Of a stretch of 11,345 nt of DNA, positions 1 through 8,934 are shown in pieces. The DNA is from Multifurca ochricompacta (lineage: Eukaryota; Basidiomycota; Agaricomycetes; Russulales; Russulaceae). The stretch's first letter is position 1, and every line of letters starts with the position of its first letter. A model generated the notes under the pieces. The model worked only from the letters and a program-made list of their open reading frames with translations. It made no database searches and was not told the origin of the DNA. Position numbers and translations under genes: made by a program. Where the stretch lies: the NCBI GenBank assembly GCA_022496185.1, contig WTXG01000592.1, positions 1-11,345 on the forward strand. Reading direction: 5' to 3'.

Positions 1-296
1 GGGTAACGTGAGCTTGTACGTAACGTCTGAGAGCTTCTGTTCAATTACAAAGGGGCCTGGCGTCTGGGAGCTAATTTTGCCGTTGGTGTGACGTATGGAT
101 TGCGCCCTTCTAACCAGACTTGATCTCCGACCTGGTAGGGCGTAAACTTAGTGGGCTTCTCGGCCAGGGTCCTTTGCGCCTTCTGAAGGTTTCTACTGGC
201 CGATTCCCGTATTTCCTCCCATTGGTCGATACGCTGTGTCACAGATGGTACATTCGTGGGTTTGTCTGTCCATGTAGTGCGAGGGTTCCATCCCAT
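1..296 (-). pseudogene. Copy A integrase C-terminal part with GPY/F module (partial)
   Basis: The minus strand reads from the end of the integrase core (MGWNPRTTW near 296) through a basic linker and the VGDQVWLEGRN motif to the GPY/F module near base 40. This module normally binds DNA and precedes the chromodomain. In A, the reading frame breaks just before the GPF residues: the DNA still encodes GPFVIEQKL in the next frame, after one base is lost relative to copy B (about 33-36). The site where copy B carries a foreign LTR is intact here, around 229-233, so A shows the empty target sequence CAGCGTATCG. The gene runs off the window at base 1. Confidence 0.85.
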
Positions 297-960
297 AATA
301 AGAGAGAAGGGAGTGGTCTTCGTCGTTCCATTTGGCCAGCTATTGTGTGCAAACTCAGCTGTCGCCAGCCATTCTGCCCAGTCGTTCTGTCGTTCTTACA
401 CCAAAATCGAAGGTATTGTTCTAGCCATTGATTTGTTCGTTCCGACTGTCCATCCGTCTGGGTGTATGCGGTGGATATGTTCTGCTGAATGTCGAGACGT
501 TTACAGAGTGCTCGGCGAACATGGAGGCAAATCGTGGGTCTCGGTCGGAAATAATCTTCTGCGGCAGTCCATAATGCCGGTAGACGTGGTCAGGTAGAGT
601 TTCGCAACTCCTTCCGCTGATATTGTCTCTTACAGGGGATGAAGAGGGCAGCCTTTGATAGTCATGGTCCGTGATGGTGAGTATCGAGTCGTATCCTTGT
701 GACTGTGGGAGTTTGACAATGAAGTCCATGGCGATGGTCTGGAAGGGAGCTGTTGCAATTGGCGTAATGGGTGAAAGTGCCGGCGGTCTTGGGTGAGTGT
801 TTACTTTTTTGCCTGGCATTCTGCGCATCCTTTGACATATGCTTCAACATCCTTTTTCATGTTTGGCCACCAGTAATCTCGTTTGGCAAGGGCGTATGTA
901 TTTGCAATCCCGGGTGTCCTGCAGAGGGAAGGTCGTGGTGAAAATGAATCACCCCCCTCT
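297..960 (-). pseudogene. Copy A integrase zinc finger and catalytic core
   Basis: This region matches copy B's integrase at DNA level but changes frame several times. The zinc-finger GCAEC residues are still encoded near 815-831 in a frame different from the core. The first catalytic Asp (MDFIVKLP) has its codon at 724-726 and the second (IISDRDPRF) at 544-546. The third, Glu in QSERTNQ, is still encoded at 440-442 but is out of frame with the first two. The CGA arginine codon after the second Asp is intact here, while copy B has TGA at that place. Integrase would insert the cDNA into the host genome; this copy cannot make it. The longest open piece is 421-828. Confidence 0.85.
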
Positions 961-1067
961 TAATGTTGTCGCCACCGGTGACAACCAATCGATCGCCGTC
1001 TTTCCACCAGAGGCCGTCTTTCATTTTATGTTATGCGGCTCTGCCCAGGATTTGCACAGTTCCTGGT

Positions 1068-1620
1068 TCATGTTCTGTGTACTTGGGCCCATAGATCCAT
1101 GTCATGGAGGCTAACAACAGCGGTTTGCGAAGACATCTTCTGGTAAAACGACGATATTGTCATTGTCATTTTCCCCTTCATCTCGTCCGGTTGGTCTGGA
1201 CAGGGCATCAGCTCGTGCATTACGAGCTCCAGGTAGGTGCTTGAGTGTGAAGTTGTATTCTTCAAGCTCCAAGACTTCTCGTGCTATCCGTCGGCTGATC
1301 TTGTGCGGTTCTCTCCAGTACAAAAGGTTGGAGTGGTCTGTATAGATGATGGTTTTGTGCGGAGATCCAGCCAAGTATGGTCGCCAATGTCGTAATGCTT
1401 TAACGATAGCCAATAGTTCCTGTCCCAAATGTCATAATTTCTTTCTGCGGTGAGAACGTTTCCGAGTAGAATGCGACGGGATGAAGAATCCTCCAGTATC
1501 TCTTTGTGATAAGACTGCGCCATTGGCATACATGGAAGCATCAACCTCCAGTTCAAAGGGTTTGGTAGGTCAGGTTGGATAAGAACGCTCGGAGCTGATA
1601 ATTGCTTTTATCTGGTCAAA
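1068..1620 (-). pseudogene. Copy A RNase H domain
   Basis: Fragments in two minus frames align with RNase H of copy B. The first catalytic Asp is encoded in EVDASMYANGAVLSQ with its codon at 1540-1542. This is the usual DAS form, where copy B has DTS. The ELLAIVKALRHW helix and the YTDHSNLLYW motif with the later Asp lie in the open piece 1111-1428. That piece continues into the acidic linker (GENDNDNIVVLPEDVF) towards the integrase zinc finger. A frame change separates the first Asp from the rest. In an active element this domain removes the RNA strand during reverse transcription. Confidence 0.85.
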
Positions 1621-1639
1621 TGCTTTCTGTTGTAGTTCG

Positions 1640-2600
1640 TCCCAGTGCCAGGGCACGTCCTTTTTCAACAAGTCATTAAGTGGCGGCGATAGCAAGAATC
1701 CCTTGACAAAGCGTCGGTAGAAATTGCAAATCCAATGAACGATCTGACGTCTTTGGTACACTGAGGGGCGGTCCATTCTCGAATGCCTTGCACTTTTACA
1801 GGGTCCATGCGCACTTGCCCCCTTCCAGGATAACACCCAGATATTCGACGGTCTTTTGTTCGAAGGAACATTTGGCAGGTTTCAAATAGAGGTCATGTTT
1901 TGCCAGGATTTCTAGTACCTCGTGAACTCGGGTTCGGTGGTGGTGAATGTCGTCTTTGTGGCTACCAGGATATCATCCATATATACACGACCTCTTCTGT
2001 GAGGATCAGGTCTCGGAAAATGTGATTCATCATGGCCTGGAAGGTTGCCGGTGAGTTCGTTAAGCCAAAGAACATAACGTTGGGTTCGAAGAGTCCTTGA
2101 TTGGTCTTGAAGGCGGCTTTGGGCTGGTCGCCTTCTCGGATGCGAATGTTATTGTATCCCCAACGAACGTCCATTTTGAAACAGGGCTTTATCACGCATT
2201 TTGTCGATGATTTCGAGATTAGAGGAAGTGGGTAGTTGTTTTTCACCGTGAGTTCGTTAATCCGTCTGTAATCCTGTACGGTCGCAGTTTCCCGTCCTTC
2301 TTTTTAATGAAAAAGAAGGGTGATGCATAAGGCGAGTTGGAAGGTCGTATGTATCCTTTTGCCAGGTGTTCCTCCAGGAAGGTAGAAAGCGCTTCCTTTT
2401 CTGGCTGTGAAGGGGATAGATCTTACAGTCCACTGATGTGGGGCATCCGGGACGAAATCAATAGCATGGTCCCAAGGTCGAGAGGGGGGAAGCGTTGCGA
2501 TTCTTCCTCTGAGAAGACCTTCCAATGTCGATGATATTCTGCGGGACTACTTCTTCAAATTCTTTCTGGTTCTTCTGTGCCTCTGCCTGGGCCAGTTCTG
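1640..2600 (-). pseudogene. Copy A reverse transcriptase
   Basis: The best-preserved piece, 1962-2246, reads MDVRWGYNNIRIREGDQP, then the FFGLTNSPATFQ motif typical of Ty3/gypsy RT. The active-site codons for YMDD are present at 1972-1983 with both Asp codons intact (GAT GAT). One base is missing just upstream compared with copy B, so they are read out of frame. Further frame changes lie in the N-terminal part (2304-2525, PPSRPWDHAIDFVPDAP then out of frame) and in the thumb and connection region (1570-1871). Copy A thus keeps the catalytic codons that copy B has lost, but in a broken frame. Confidence 0.88.
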
Positions 2601-2739
2601 ATGCTTTGTAACATAACAATACACCTGATCCACAGGTTCTACGTCACTCCAGGTGAGCCGATCCCATGACAATAGCATGGGTGAGAGGGTGTCGTGCAGC
2701 ATAGTCGTATCCAGGGACGTAATGATGACGGGTAGAAAT

Positions 2740-3130
2740 CTTTATCCATGGTGGCCTCTGCCCAGTTGATCTTGGGTTCGAATGCTGCCAGCCATGGGTA
2801 TCCTAGAACCATGTCTTCCTCTCCTAGATCCGTGATGAGGAAGCGAAGTTGCTTCGTTCGTTCCCCAACCTGTACTTCTAAATCACAGCAATGTGTGATT
2901 TTCCCAGCTTTGTTAGCTGTCCCATCTATGTTCCAAATGTTTTTTCTTGGGGAGTAACTGTGTCCCCAATCCTAGCGTCCTCTGGAGTCGTTGGCTAATG
3001 AAGTTGTCTGTAGCTCCAGAGTCGATCAAATTCGTCTGTCGGCCGTCTTCTGTTTGGTTTCAAAATGTACTGGTATTTTTAACGATTTGAAACGACTAGT
3101 GTACACAGAAGTTACATGGAGTGCTCTTGC
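2740..3130 (-). pseudogene. Copy A aspartic protease
   Basis: The minus strand encodes LIDSGATDNFIS, with the catalytic Asp codon at 3021-3023, and further down LGYPWLAAFEP near 2770-2815. These are the active-site and C-terminal motifs of a retropepsin-like protease, which in Ty3/gypsy elements cuts the Gag-Pol polyprotein. A small indel just upstream of the Asp (AGACGAATTTG, against AGACAGATATTG in B) puts the motif out of frame with the preceding segment. The linker from here to RT (2600-2740) still shows the GYDYAARHPLTHA reading, with an intact CGA codon where copy B has TGA. Confidence 0.82.
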
Positions 3131-4680
3131 CCAGGCCGATGGGGTCGAGCCGATCAAAAATCCTTCTGGCCAAAGGCCTTGTCAACGATCAAGGCGCGTA
3201 CTGCCTCGTCTTCGTTCATCATGTGTTCCCAGATAGCTGCCGCTTTCTGTTCTTTAGTCTTGGGCGGTTACCGGGTTTTCTTTTACTGGGGTAGGTAGGT
3301 TCTGATTGTGGTGTCATGGTGGCGGCTACTGTTGCTTCAGCAGCACGAACTGTTTTCTTTGGGCAGAATCGCGACATGTGCCCTTGTGCTCGGCAGTGAA
3401 AGCAGCGCCCTTCCTTCATAAGGTTTTTCTTTTCATCGTCGGTAAGGGCTGCACGGGCCTTGGTGCGATCTGCCGATGTGTCCATGGCATTGGGGTCTCG
3501 AGGGTGGGTAGGTTTACCCCAAACGCGCCTTCCACTGATCACGGGTTTTACCCTTCTTCGTGTCAACTCCAAATCGTGTTTGGAAGTCTAGTAATCCTGC
3601 TGCTGTGTTCTGGCAGCACTTGTCCACTGGCTCCATGACTCGGGGTGATGGAATTGGATGATGTTTCACCAGGGGGTTGGGCAACCCCTGGGAGAAGAGG
3701 TCAAGCTTGCCTCTTCATTCACATCGTACCCCGCTCTCTTGGCCAGGTTGCGAAATCTGGCTACATAGCCATCCAAGTCCCCTCTCTCCATTTTGAGGGA
3801 CTTCAGTTCTCTGGCAGCCTTCTGTTTGGCCTGCCCATCTGTGAAGGCGTCTTTAAATCTTTGCGCCACTACATCCCACAGATCTTCGTCTGTGGTTCTG
3901 GTTCCAGCTGTAACTCTGTCGTTCAGCCATTCAATCTGCTCCATTGTCCAATCATCGACGAATCCCCTCTGATAAGCGAGAGGAAGAGGTTGGTTCATTG
4001 GAAAGGGGTTCACGATTTGTGGGGACATCATGATTGAAGTTCTTAAACGTCTCAAACTCGAGCATGAACTTTTGCTCTGTGATCGTCACCAGTGAAACGT
4101 GTCGGCAGGACTCCCGTAAGGCGTCCTGATGGGGGGGGAAGGTTCGGGGCAGGGACAACTGGAGCAGGGGTCGGGTAACTGTGCAGCAATGGTCGACATC
4201 ATAGGATAGGTAATGGTCGGGGTGTCTGAGGTTTGTCGTGTGATCTGGAGGAGAGACTAAAGCAGATGTTCTGAACATAGTACTCTCTGGTGCAACTGTC
4301 TGGAGCCGTAAAACTAGTGGCTATGACTTGTGCACCTTCGCTGCTTTCTTCGATATATTCTTCTGGTTCTGAATCTGTGACGATGGCTGGAGGATTCTCT
4401 CTCCAAGGTCCTAGGGCTGTATTCTGGTGGGGGCAGGTCTGTGGTAACCCAGGAACGATGGCTTCTAGAGTAACGGATACGGTACCAGACCCTCTTCTGT
4501 TCGTCGTATTCAACTGGCTGGTACTGATCGTCGTGATAGACGTAGTATCCAAACTCGTTTCAAAATCTTTCCAGACGGCAGAGCCAAGGACTTGTTGTGA
4601 AAGATTATCCTCGTCTCGGCGGTCGATGAGTTCTTCGTTGTGCAAGGTCTGACTGCAGCTGGATGAAGCCACAGTGGGGA
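3130..4680 (-). pseudogene. Copy A gag
   Basis: Three minus frames together cover a Gag protein. The piece 4199-4672 is an acidic, Ser/Thr-rich N-terminal region (SEPEEYIEESSEG). The pieces 3952-4278 and 3666-4055 cover the capsid-like part, including FMLEFETFKNF, DDWTMEQIEWLNDRV and GDLDGYVARFRNLAKRAGYDV, which fit the retrotransposon gag family. The piece 3219-3572 has the nucleocapsid knuckle CFHCRAQGHMSRFC at 3363-3404 (C-X2-C-X4-H-X4-C). A one-base loss after NEEA (about 3703-3708) and a two-base loss after LVK (about 3656) are private to A. No ATG is visible at the N-terminus in frame: the open frame begins after a TAA only a few codons from the primer-binding site. The true start may have been shifted out of frame. 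Confidence 0.85.
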
Positions 4681-4683
4681 GAG

Positions 4684-4694
4684 ACTTGACTTAA
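4684..4694 (-). promoter_or_regulatory. Copy A probable primer-binding site (self-priming type)
   Basis: The 11 bases directly downstream of the 5' LTR read TTAAGTCAAGT on the minus strand. They do not start with TGG, as a site pairing with a tRNA 3' CCA end would. Instead the last nine bases, AAGTCAAGT, are the exact complement of ACTTGACTT inside the LTR (plus-strand positions 5147-5155), near the likely transcript start. This fits the self-priming mechanism known from Tf1, where the first 11 bases of the mRNA pair with the site. Assigning the transcript start is inference. Confidence 0.55.
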
Positions 4695-5275
4695 TGTAAC
4701 GCCTGGTGCAGGCGTTCATCACGACGTGTGATAAGTCGGTAGCAAAACTACGAAGTCAGGTGTGTACTGTCTTTCAAGTACACGGAGTTCGGTGAGAAGT
4801 CAATACCAAGGAGCTAATCCCTTAGTATCGGTGAGCGGAAGAGTGCCAGAAGCACTGAGACGATTCAAGAGTCGGGTCTTAGGAATCACCCAGAAGGTAA
4901 TGCACCAAGTCGATTAAGAAGTCGAGTCTAAGGCATACAGGCTATCTAGGCAGGCCTTATATACGTAATAGAGGTCGGAGTCTGAATCGGAGTAACGTAC
5001 TCGATGTATCAACGAAGTTGTAATCTATCCTAAAGGGGACGGAGTGAGTGGGCCAGATGAGAATATACGTAGACGGATCCAGTATAGTTGCGATTCTGGT
5101 GGGAAAATGCATAAGAGTTCTGAAAACATGAGTCATAGATAAGTAAAAGTCAAGTCAGAGATAAGGAACAAATATGCACAAAGGAAGTCGTAATACAGTC
5201 AACAAGGGCAAACAGAGCCAAACGAAGTGTCATGTGATGAAAAGAAAGCAAGACGATACAACGGGGTTTGTAACA
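4695..5275 (-). repeat. Copy A 5' LTR, complete (581 bp)
   Basis: On the minus strand the unit starts TGTTACAAACCCC at 5275 and ends GGCGTTACA at 4695, giving TG...CA ends with a short near-inverted repeat (TGTTACG-like and CGTTACA). Its first roughly 140 bases align with the start of copy B's 3' LTR at 11198-11345, which sits right after a polypurine tract, so the boundary is supported twice. Several differences between the two are CG against CA or TG, for example TTACGAACC in B and TTACAAACC in A. If transcription starts at the self-primer sequence, U3 is about 120 bp and R plus U5 about 460 bp. An AT-rich ATATTT lies about 20 bp upstream of that point, which is weak promoter evidence. Confidence 0.88.
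4698..4716. repeat. Perfect hairpin at the LTR end
   Basis: The arms AACGCCTG (4698-4705) and CAGGCGTT (4709-4716) are exact reverse complements around a 3-base GTG loop. The hairpin lies in the last bases of U5, only three bases from the LTR end and next to the probable primer-binding site. A second, weaker inverted pair follows (ATCAC 4718-4722 and GTGAT 4728-4732). In the RNA these would fold next to the priming site. Confidence 0.7.
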
Positions 5276-5940
5276 GAAAGAGGGGACTTAGACGGCTACA
5301 TGGCCAGATTCCGCAACCTGGCCAAGAGAGTGGGGTACGATGTGAATGAAGAGGCAATGCTCGACCTCTTCTCCCAGGGCTACCCAATCCCCTGGTGAAA
5401 AATATCATCCAATTCCATCACCCTGAATCATGGAGCCAGTGGACAAGTGCTGCTAGGACGCAGCAGCAGGATTATTTAGACTTCCAAACATGTTTTGGAG
5501 TGGACACAAAGAAGGGCAAAACCCGCAATCAGTGGAAGGCGGCATTTGGGGCGAAACCTACTGCCTCACGAGACCCCAACGCCATGGATACGTCAGCAGA
5601 CTGCACCAAGGCCCGTGCAGCCTCACCGATGATGAAAAAAGAAACCTTATGAAAGAAGGGTGTTGCTTTCACTGCAGAGCACAAGGGCACATGTCACAAT
5701 TTTGCCCGAAGAAAACAGTCCATGCTGCTGAAGCAACGGTAGCCACTGCTACCACAACACCGCCAGTCCAGAACCTACCAACCCCAACAAAGGAAAACCC
5801 AGCAACCGCCCCAAAAACTAAAGAACAGAAAGCGGCAGCAATATGGGACCACATGATGAATGAGGATGAGGCGGTACGTGCCCTAATCGTCAACAGGGCT
5901 TGGCCAGAAGGATTTTTGATCGGCTCAACCCCATCGGCCT
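5276..5940 (+). pseudogene. Copy B gag, 5'-truncated, three frames
   Basis: The visible part begins at ERGDLDGYMARFRNLAKRVG, the C-terminal end of the retrotransposon gag domain. A one-base loss near 5377-5386 (GGCTACCCAATCCCC, against one more base in A) leads to TGA at 5396-5398. The next segment, PESWSQWTSAARTQQQDY to about 5622, is read in another frame, and a further one-base loss at about 5621-5623 shifts it again. The third segment holds the nucleocapsid knuckle CFHCRAQGHMSQFC at 5664-5705 (C-X2-C-X4-H-X4-C), then a Thr/Pro-rich tail and EDEAVRALIVNRA. Near 5941 a lost G (GGCCTGGCAAGA, against GGCCTGGGCAAGA in A) moves the frame into the protease. Without that loss gag and protease would be one continuous frame. 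Confidence 0.87.
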
Positions 5941-6385
5941 GGCAAGAGCACTCCATGTAACTTCTGTATACACTAGTCGTTTCAAGTCTTTAAAAATACC
6001 AGTACACTTTGAAACCAAACAGAAGACGGCCGACAGACAGATATTGATCGACTCTGGAGCAATGGACAATTTCATCAGTCAAAGACTCCAGAGAACGTTG
6101 GGACTGGGGACGCAGTTACTTCCCCAGGAGAAAAACATTTGGAATATAGACGGAACAGCCAACAAAGCCAGAAAGATCACGCATTGCTGCGATCTAGAAG
6201 TACAGGTTGGGGAGCAGACTAAACAACTGCGCTTCCTCATCACGGATTTAGGAGATGAAGACATGGTGTTGGGGTACCCATGGCTGGCAGCATTCGAACC
6301 CAGGATCAACTGGGCAGAAGCAACAATGGATAAAGATTTCTACCCAGTTCTTATTATGTCCTTGGGATATGATTACGCTGCGTGA
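5941..6385 (+). pseudogene. Copy B aspartic protease
   Basis: An open frame of about 160 codons (from 5900) contains QILIDSGAMDNFIS, with the catalytic Asp codon at 6050-6052, and DMVLGYPWLAAFEPRINW, the C-terminal retropepsin motif usual in Ty3/gypsy elements. The domain has a normal size and no internal stop. It would mature the polyprotein. The frame ends at TGA 6383-6385. Copy A has CGA in the aligned place (GCA CGA CAC against GCG TGA CAC), so this stop looks like a C-to-T change at a CpG, not the true end. The 95 bases to RT hold the rest of the linker and a further frame step. Confidence 0.87.
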
Positions 6386-6480
6386 CACCCCTTGACCCAT
6401 GCCATCATGGGATCGGCCGTCACCTGGAGTGACGTGGAACCTGTGGATCAGGTGTACTGCTATGTTACAAAGCATCGGAA
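6386..6480 (+). pseudogene. Protease-RT linker with a break shared by A and B
   Basis: The linker reads SDVEPVDQVYCYVT in the protease frame up to 6469, then must step back one base to read KASELAQAEAQK in the RT frame. Copy A has the same step (plus-strand positions about 2601-2612). Differences between the copies are synonymous before the step (GTG/GTA, TAC/TAT, TGC/TGT) and after it (TCG/TCA, TTG/CTG). If the RT frame is instead followed upstream, a TGA at 6430-6432 is met, and this too is identical in both copies. No usual slippery heptamer is seen. Confidence 0.6.
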
Positions 6481-8568
6481 TTGGCCCAGGCAGAGGCACA
6501 GAAAAACCCGGAAAAGACATTTGAAGAGGTAGTGCCAGCAGAATACCATCGACACTGGAAGGTTTTCTCAGAAGAAGAGTCGCAACGTTTCCCTCCCTCT
6601 CGCCCTTGGGATCACGCCATTGACTTCGTCCCAAACGCCCCACAATCAGTGGATTGTAAGATCTACCCACTGTCTCAACCCGAGAAGGAGGCACTCTCCA
6701 CCTTCCTGGAGGAACACCTGGCAAAAGGATATATACAACCCTCCAACTTGCCCTATGCCTCACCCTTCTTTTTTATTAAAAAGAAGGACAGGAAACTGCG
6801 ACCAGTACAGGACTACAGACGGATTAATGAACTCACGGTGAAAAACAACTACCCACTTCCTCTTATCTCGGAAATCATCGATAAAATGCACGACAAAGCC
6901 CTGTTCTCGAAGATGGACGTCTGCTGGGGGTACAACAACATTTGTATTCGAGAAGGGGACCAGCCCAAGGCTGCCTTTAAGACCAATCAAGGACTTTTTG
7001 AACCCAATGTCATGTTTTTCGGCTTGACAAACTCACCAGCAACCTTCCAATCCATGATGAATCACATTTTCCGAGACTTGATCCTCACAGAAGAAGTTGT
7101 GGTATATATGGACAATATCCTAGTGGCTACAAAAGATGACATTCATCATCATCGAACCCGAGTTCACGAAGTACTGGAAATCCTGGCAAAACACGACCTC
7201 TATTTGAAACCCGCCAAGTGCTCCTTTGAGCAAAAGACTGTCGAATATTTAGGAGTCATCCTAGAAGGGGGGCAAGTACACATGGACCCTGTAAAAGTAC
7301 AAGGCATTCGAGAATGGTCTATCCCGCAGTGTACCAAAGACGTCAGATCATTCATCAGTTTTTGCAATTTCTACCGGCGCTTCGTCAAGGGATTTTCGGC
7401 TATTGCCCGGCCACTCAATGATTTGTTGAAAAAAGACGTGCCCTGGCACTGGAACGAATCACAGCAGAAGGCATTTGACCAGATAAAAGCAATTATCAGC
7501 TCCGAACCCGTTCTAATCCAACCCAACCTAGCCAAACCCTTCGAACTAGAAGTGGACACCTCTATGTATGCCAATGGAGCAGTCTTGTCACAAAGAGATA
7601 CTGGAGGAATCCTTCACCCAGTTGCCTTTTATTCAGAAACATTCTCATTGGCAGAAAGGAACTACGACATTTGGGATAGGGAACTACTGGCCATTGTAAA
7701 GGCACTACGACACTGGCGACCATACCTGGCTGGATCCCCACATAGGACCATCATCTATACAGACCACTCCAACCTTCTTTACTGGCGAGAACCCCACAAG
7801 ATCAGCCGACGAGTAGCACAAGAGGTTCTGGAGCTTGAAGAGTACAACTTCACACTCAAGCACCTACCAGGGGCCCGTAATGCACGAGCCAACGCCTTGT
7901 CCAGACCAACCGGGCATGATGAAGGAGAAAACGACAACGACAATATTGTCGTTTTACCAGAGGATGTCTTTGCAAAGGCCGCTGTTGTTAGCCTCCACAA
8001 CATGGATTTATGGGCCCAAGTGACACAGAACATGAACCAGGAGCTGTGCAAATCCTGGGCAGAGCCGCATAACATAAAGATGAAAAACAGCCTCTGGTGG
8101 AAAGATGGCGATCAATTGGTTGTCACTGGTGGTGACAACGTTAAGAGGGGGGTGATCCATTTTCACCACAACCTTCCCTCTGCAGGACATCCAGGGATTG
8201 CGAACACCTATGCCCTTGCCAAAAGAGACTACTGGTGGCCAAACATGAAGAAGGATGTAGAAGCATACGTCAAAGGGTGTGCGGAGTGCCAGGCGAACAA
8301 AGTAAACACTCACCCAAAACCACCGGCACTTTCACCTATTACACTGATAGCAACAGCCCCCTTTCAGACCATCGCCATGGACTTCATTGTCAAACTTCCA
8401 CAGTCACAAGGATACGACTCAATACTCACCATTACGGACCATGACTATTCCAAGGCTGCCCTCTTTATCCCCTGTAACGAGACAATATCAGCAGAAGGAG
8501 TCGCGAAACTCTACCTGGATCATGTCTATCAACATTATGGACTCCCACAGAAGATCATCTCGGATTGA
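6481..8568 (+). pseudogene. Copy B reverse transcriptase, RNase H and integrase N-terminal half
   Basis: This is the longest open block, 695 codons, an internal part of Pol and so without a true start codon. RT begins around residue 35 (PPSRPWDHAIDF), with [21 protein letters not shown], the first catalytic Asp at 146 (FSKMDVCWGY) and FFGLTNSPATFQ. The YMDD box is YMDN at residues 209-212, so the last Asp is lost (AAT at 7114-7116). RNase H shows Asp 359, Glu 401 and Asp 428. The integrase zinc finger has H562, H570, C600 and C603, and the first core Asp is 634 in MDFIVKLP. The frame stops at TGA 8566-8568, right after the second core Asp, where copy A has CGA. Two Arg-to-Cys changes against copy A in the RT core are also CpG-type. 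Confidence 0.92.
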
Positions 8569-8883
8569 GACCCACGATTTGCCTCTATGTTCGCCCGAGC
8601 CCTCTGTAAACATCTCGACATTCAGCAGAACATTTCTACCACGTATCACCCTCAGACGGATGGACAATCAGAACGAACAAATCAATGGCTGGAACAATAC
8701 CTTCGATTTTGGTGTAACGAATGGCAGAATGACTGGGCAGAGTGGCTAGTGATGGCTGAGTTTGCACACAATAGCTGGCCAAACGGAATGATGAAAGCCA
8801 CTCCCTTCTCTCTTATTATGGGATGGGACCCTCGCACTACATGGACAGACAAGCCCACGAACATACCATCTGTGACACAGCGT
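8569..8883 (+). pseudogene. Copy B integrase core, second half
   Basis: After the stop, the same frame goes on as DPRFASMFARALCKHLDIQ, then YHPQTDGQSERTNQWL with the third catalytic residue, Glu, at 8671-8673. It continues with AEFAHNSWPNGMMKATPFSL and MGWDPRTTWTDKP. This is the normal end of a Ty3/gypsy integrase core, and the spacing from the second Asp to the Glu fits the D,D-35-E family. The frame runs to SVTQR at 8883 and is then cut by the foreign LTR. Copy A shows the uncut version at about 225-240. Confidence 0.88.
8879..8883. repeat. Left target-site duplicate AGCGT
   Basis: AGCGT lies directly before the foreign LTR. It pairs with AGTGT at 9388-9392 after the LTR. Copy A has one uninterrupted copy of the site (CAGCGTATCG). 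The single difference is a transition within a CpG. Confidence 0.75.
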
Positions 8884-8934
8884 TGTAGAACAGGCATGTG
8901 CGCAGCATACTGACTGTGTGGTTAGTGTGTAAGG

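Larger units (their letters stand above)
1..5275 (-). mobile_element. Copy A: Ty3/gypsy chromovirus, 3' end outside window
   Basis: Read on the minus strand, this stretch gives the order 5' LTR, primer-binding site, gag with a CCHC knuckle, protease, reverse transcriptase, RNase H and integrase, which is the Ty3/gypsy (Metaviridae) order. It ends at base 1 inside the integrase C-terminal domain, so its chromodomain and 3' LTR are not visible. The coding parts are split over all three minus frames and have many small indels compared with copy B, so the element is a pseudogene throughout. Its 5' LTR ends at 5275, and the next base begins gag sequence of copy B, which marks a nested insertion. 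An expected 5-bp target duplicate of GAAAG (5276-5280) should lie left of A's 3' LTR, outside the window. Confidence 0.93.

Noticed and set aside
120..597. Two plus-strand open frames over 100 codons
   Set aside because: They are antisense to integrase of copy A, and their residues are the mirror of conserved integrase codons.
4655..4675. TGG-containing sequence as a tRNA-type primer-binding site
   Set aside because: It is about 20 bases away from the LTR end, while primer-binding sites adjoin the LTR; the adjacent bases fit self-priming better.
4716..4722. ATG at 4717-4719 (minus) as the certain gag start
   Set aside because: It lies within the LTR hairpin, and its frame does not match the acidic gag N-terminal frame without an indel; left undecided.
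6461..6475. Classical -1 programmed frameshift site
   Set aside because: No X XXY YYZ heptamer is present in the protease frame (GTT ACA AAG CAT), so a shared lesion or an unusual mechanism remains the open choice.
6248..6763. Open frame of 171 codons on the minus strand
   Set aside because: It lies antisense to the protease-RT part of copy B, has no recognisable motif, and the plus strand shows clear protease and RT motifs.
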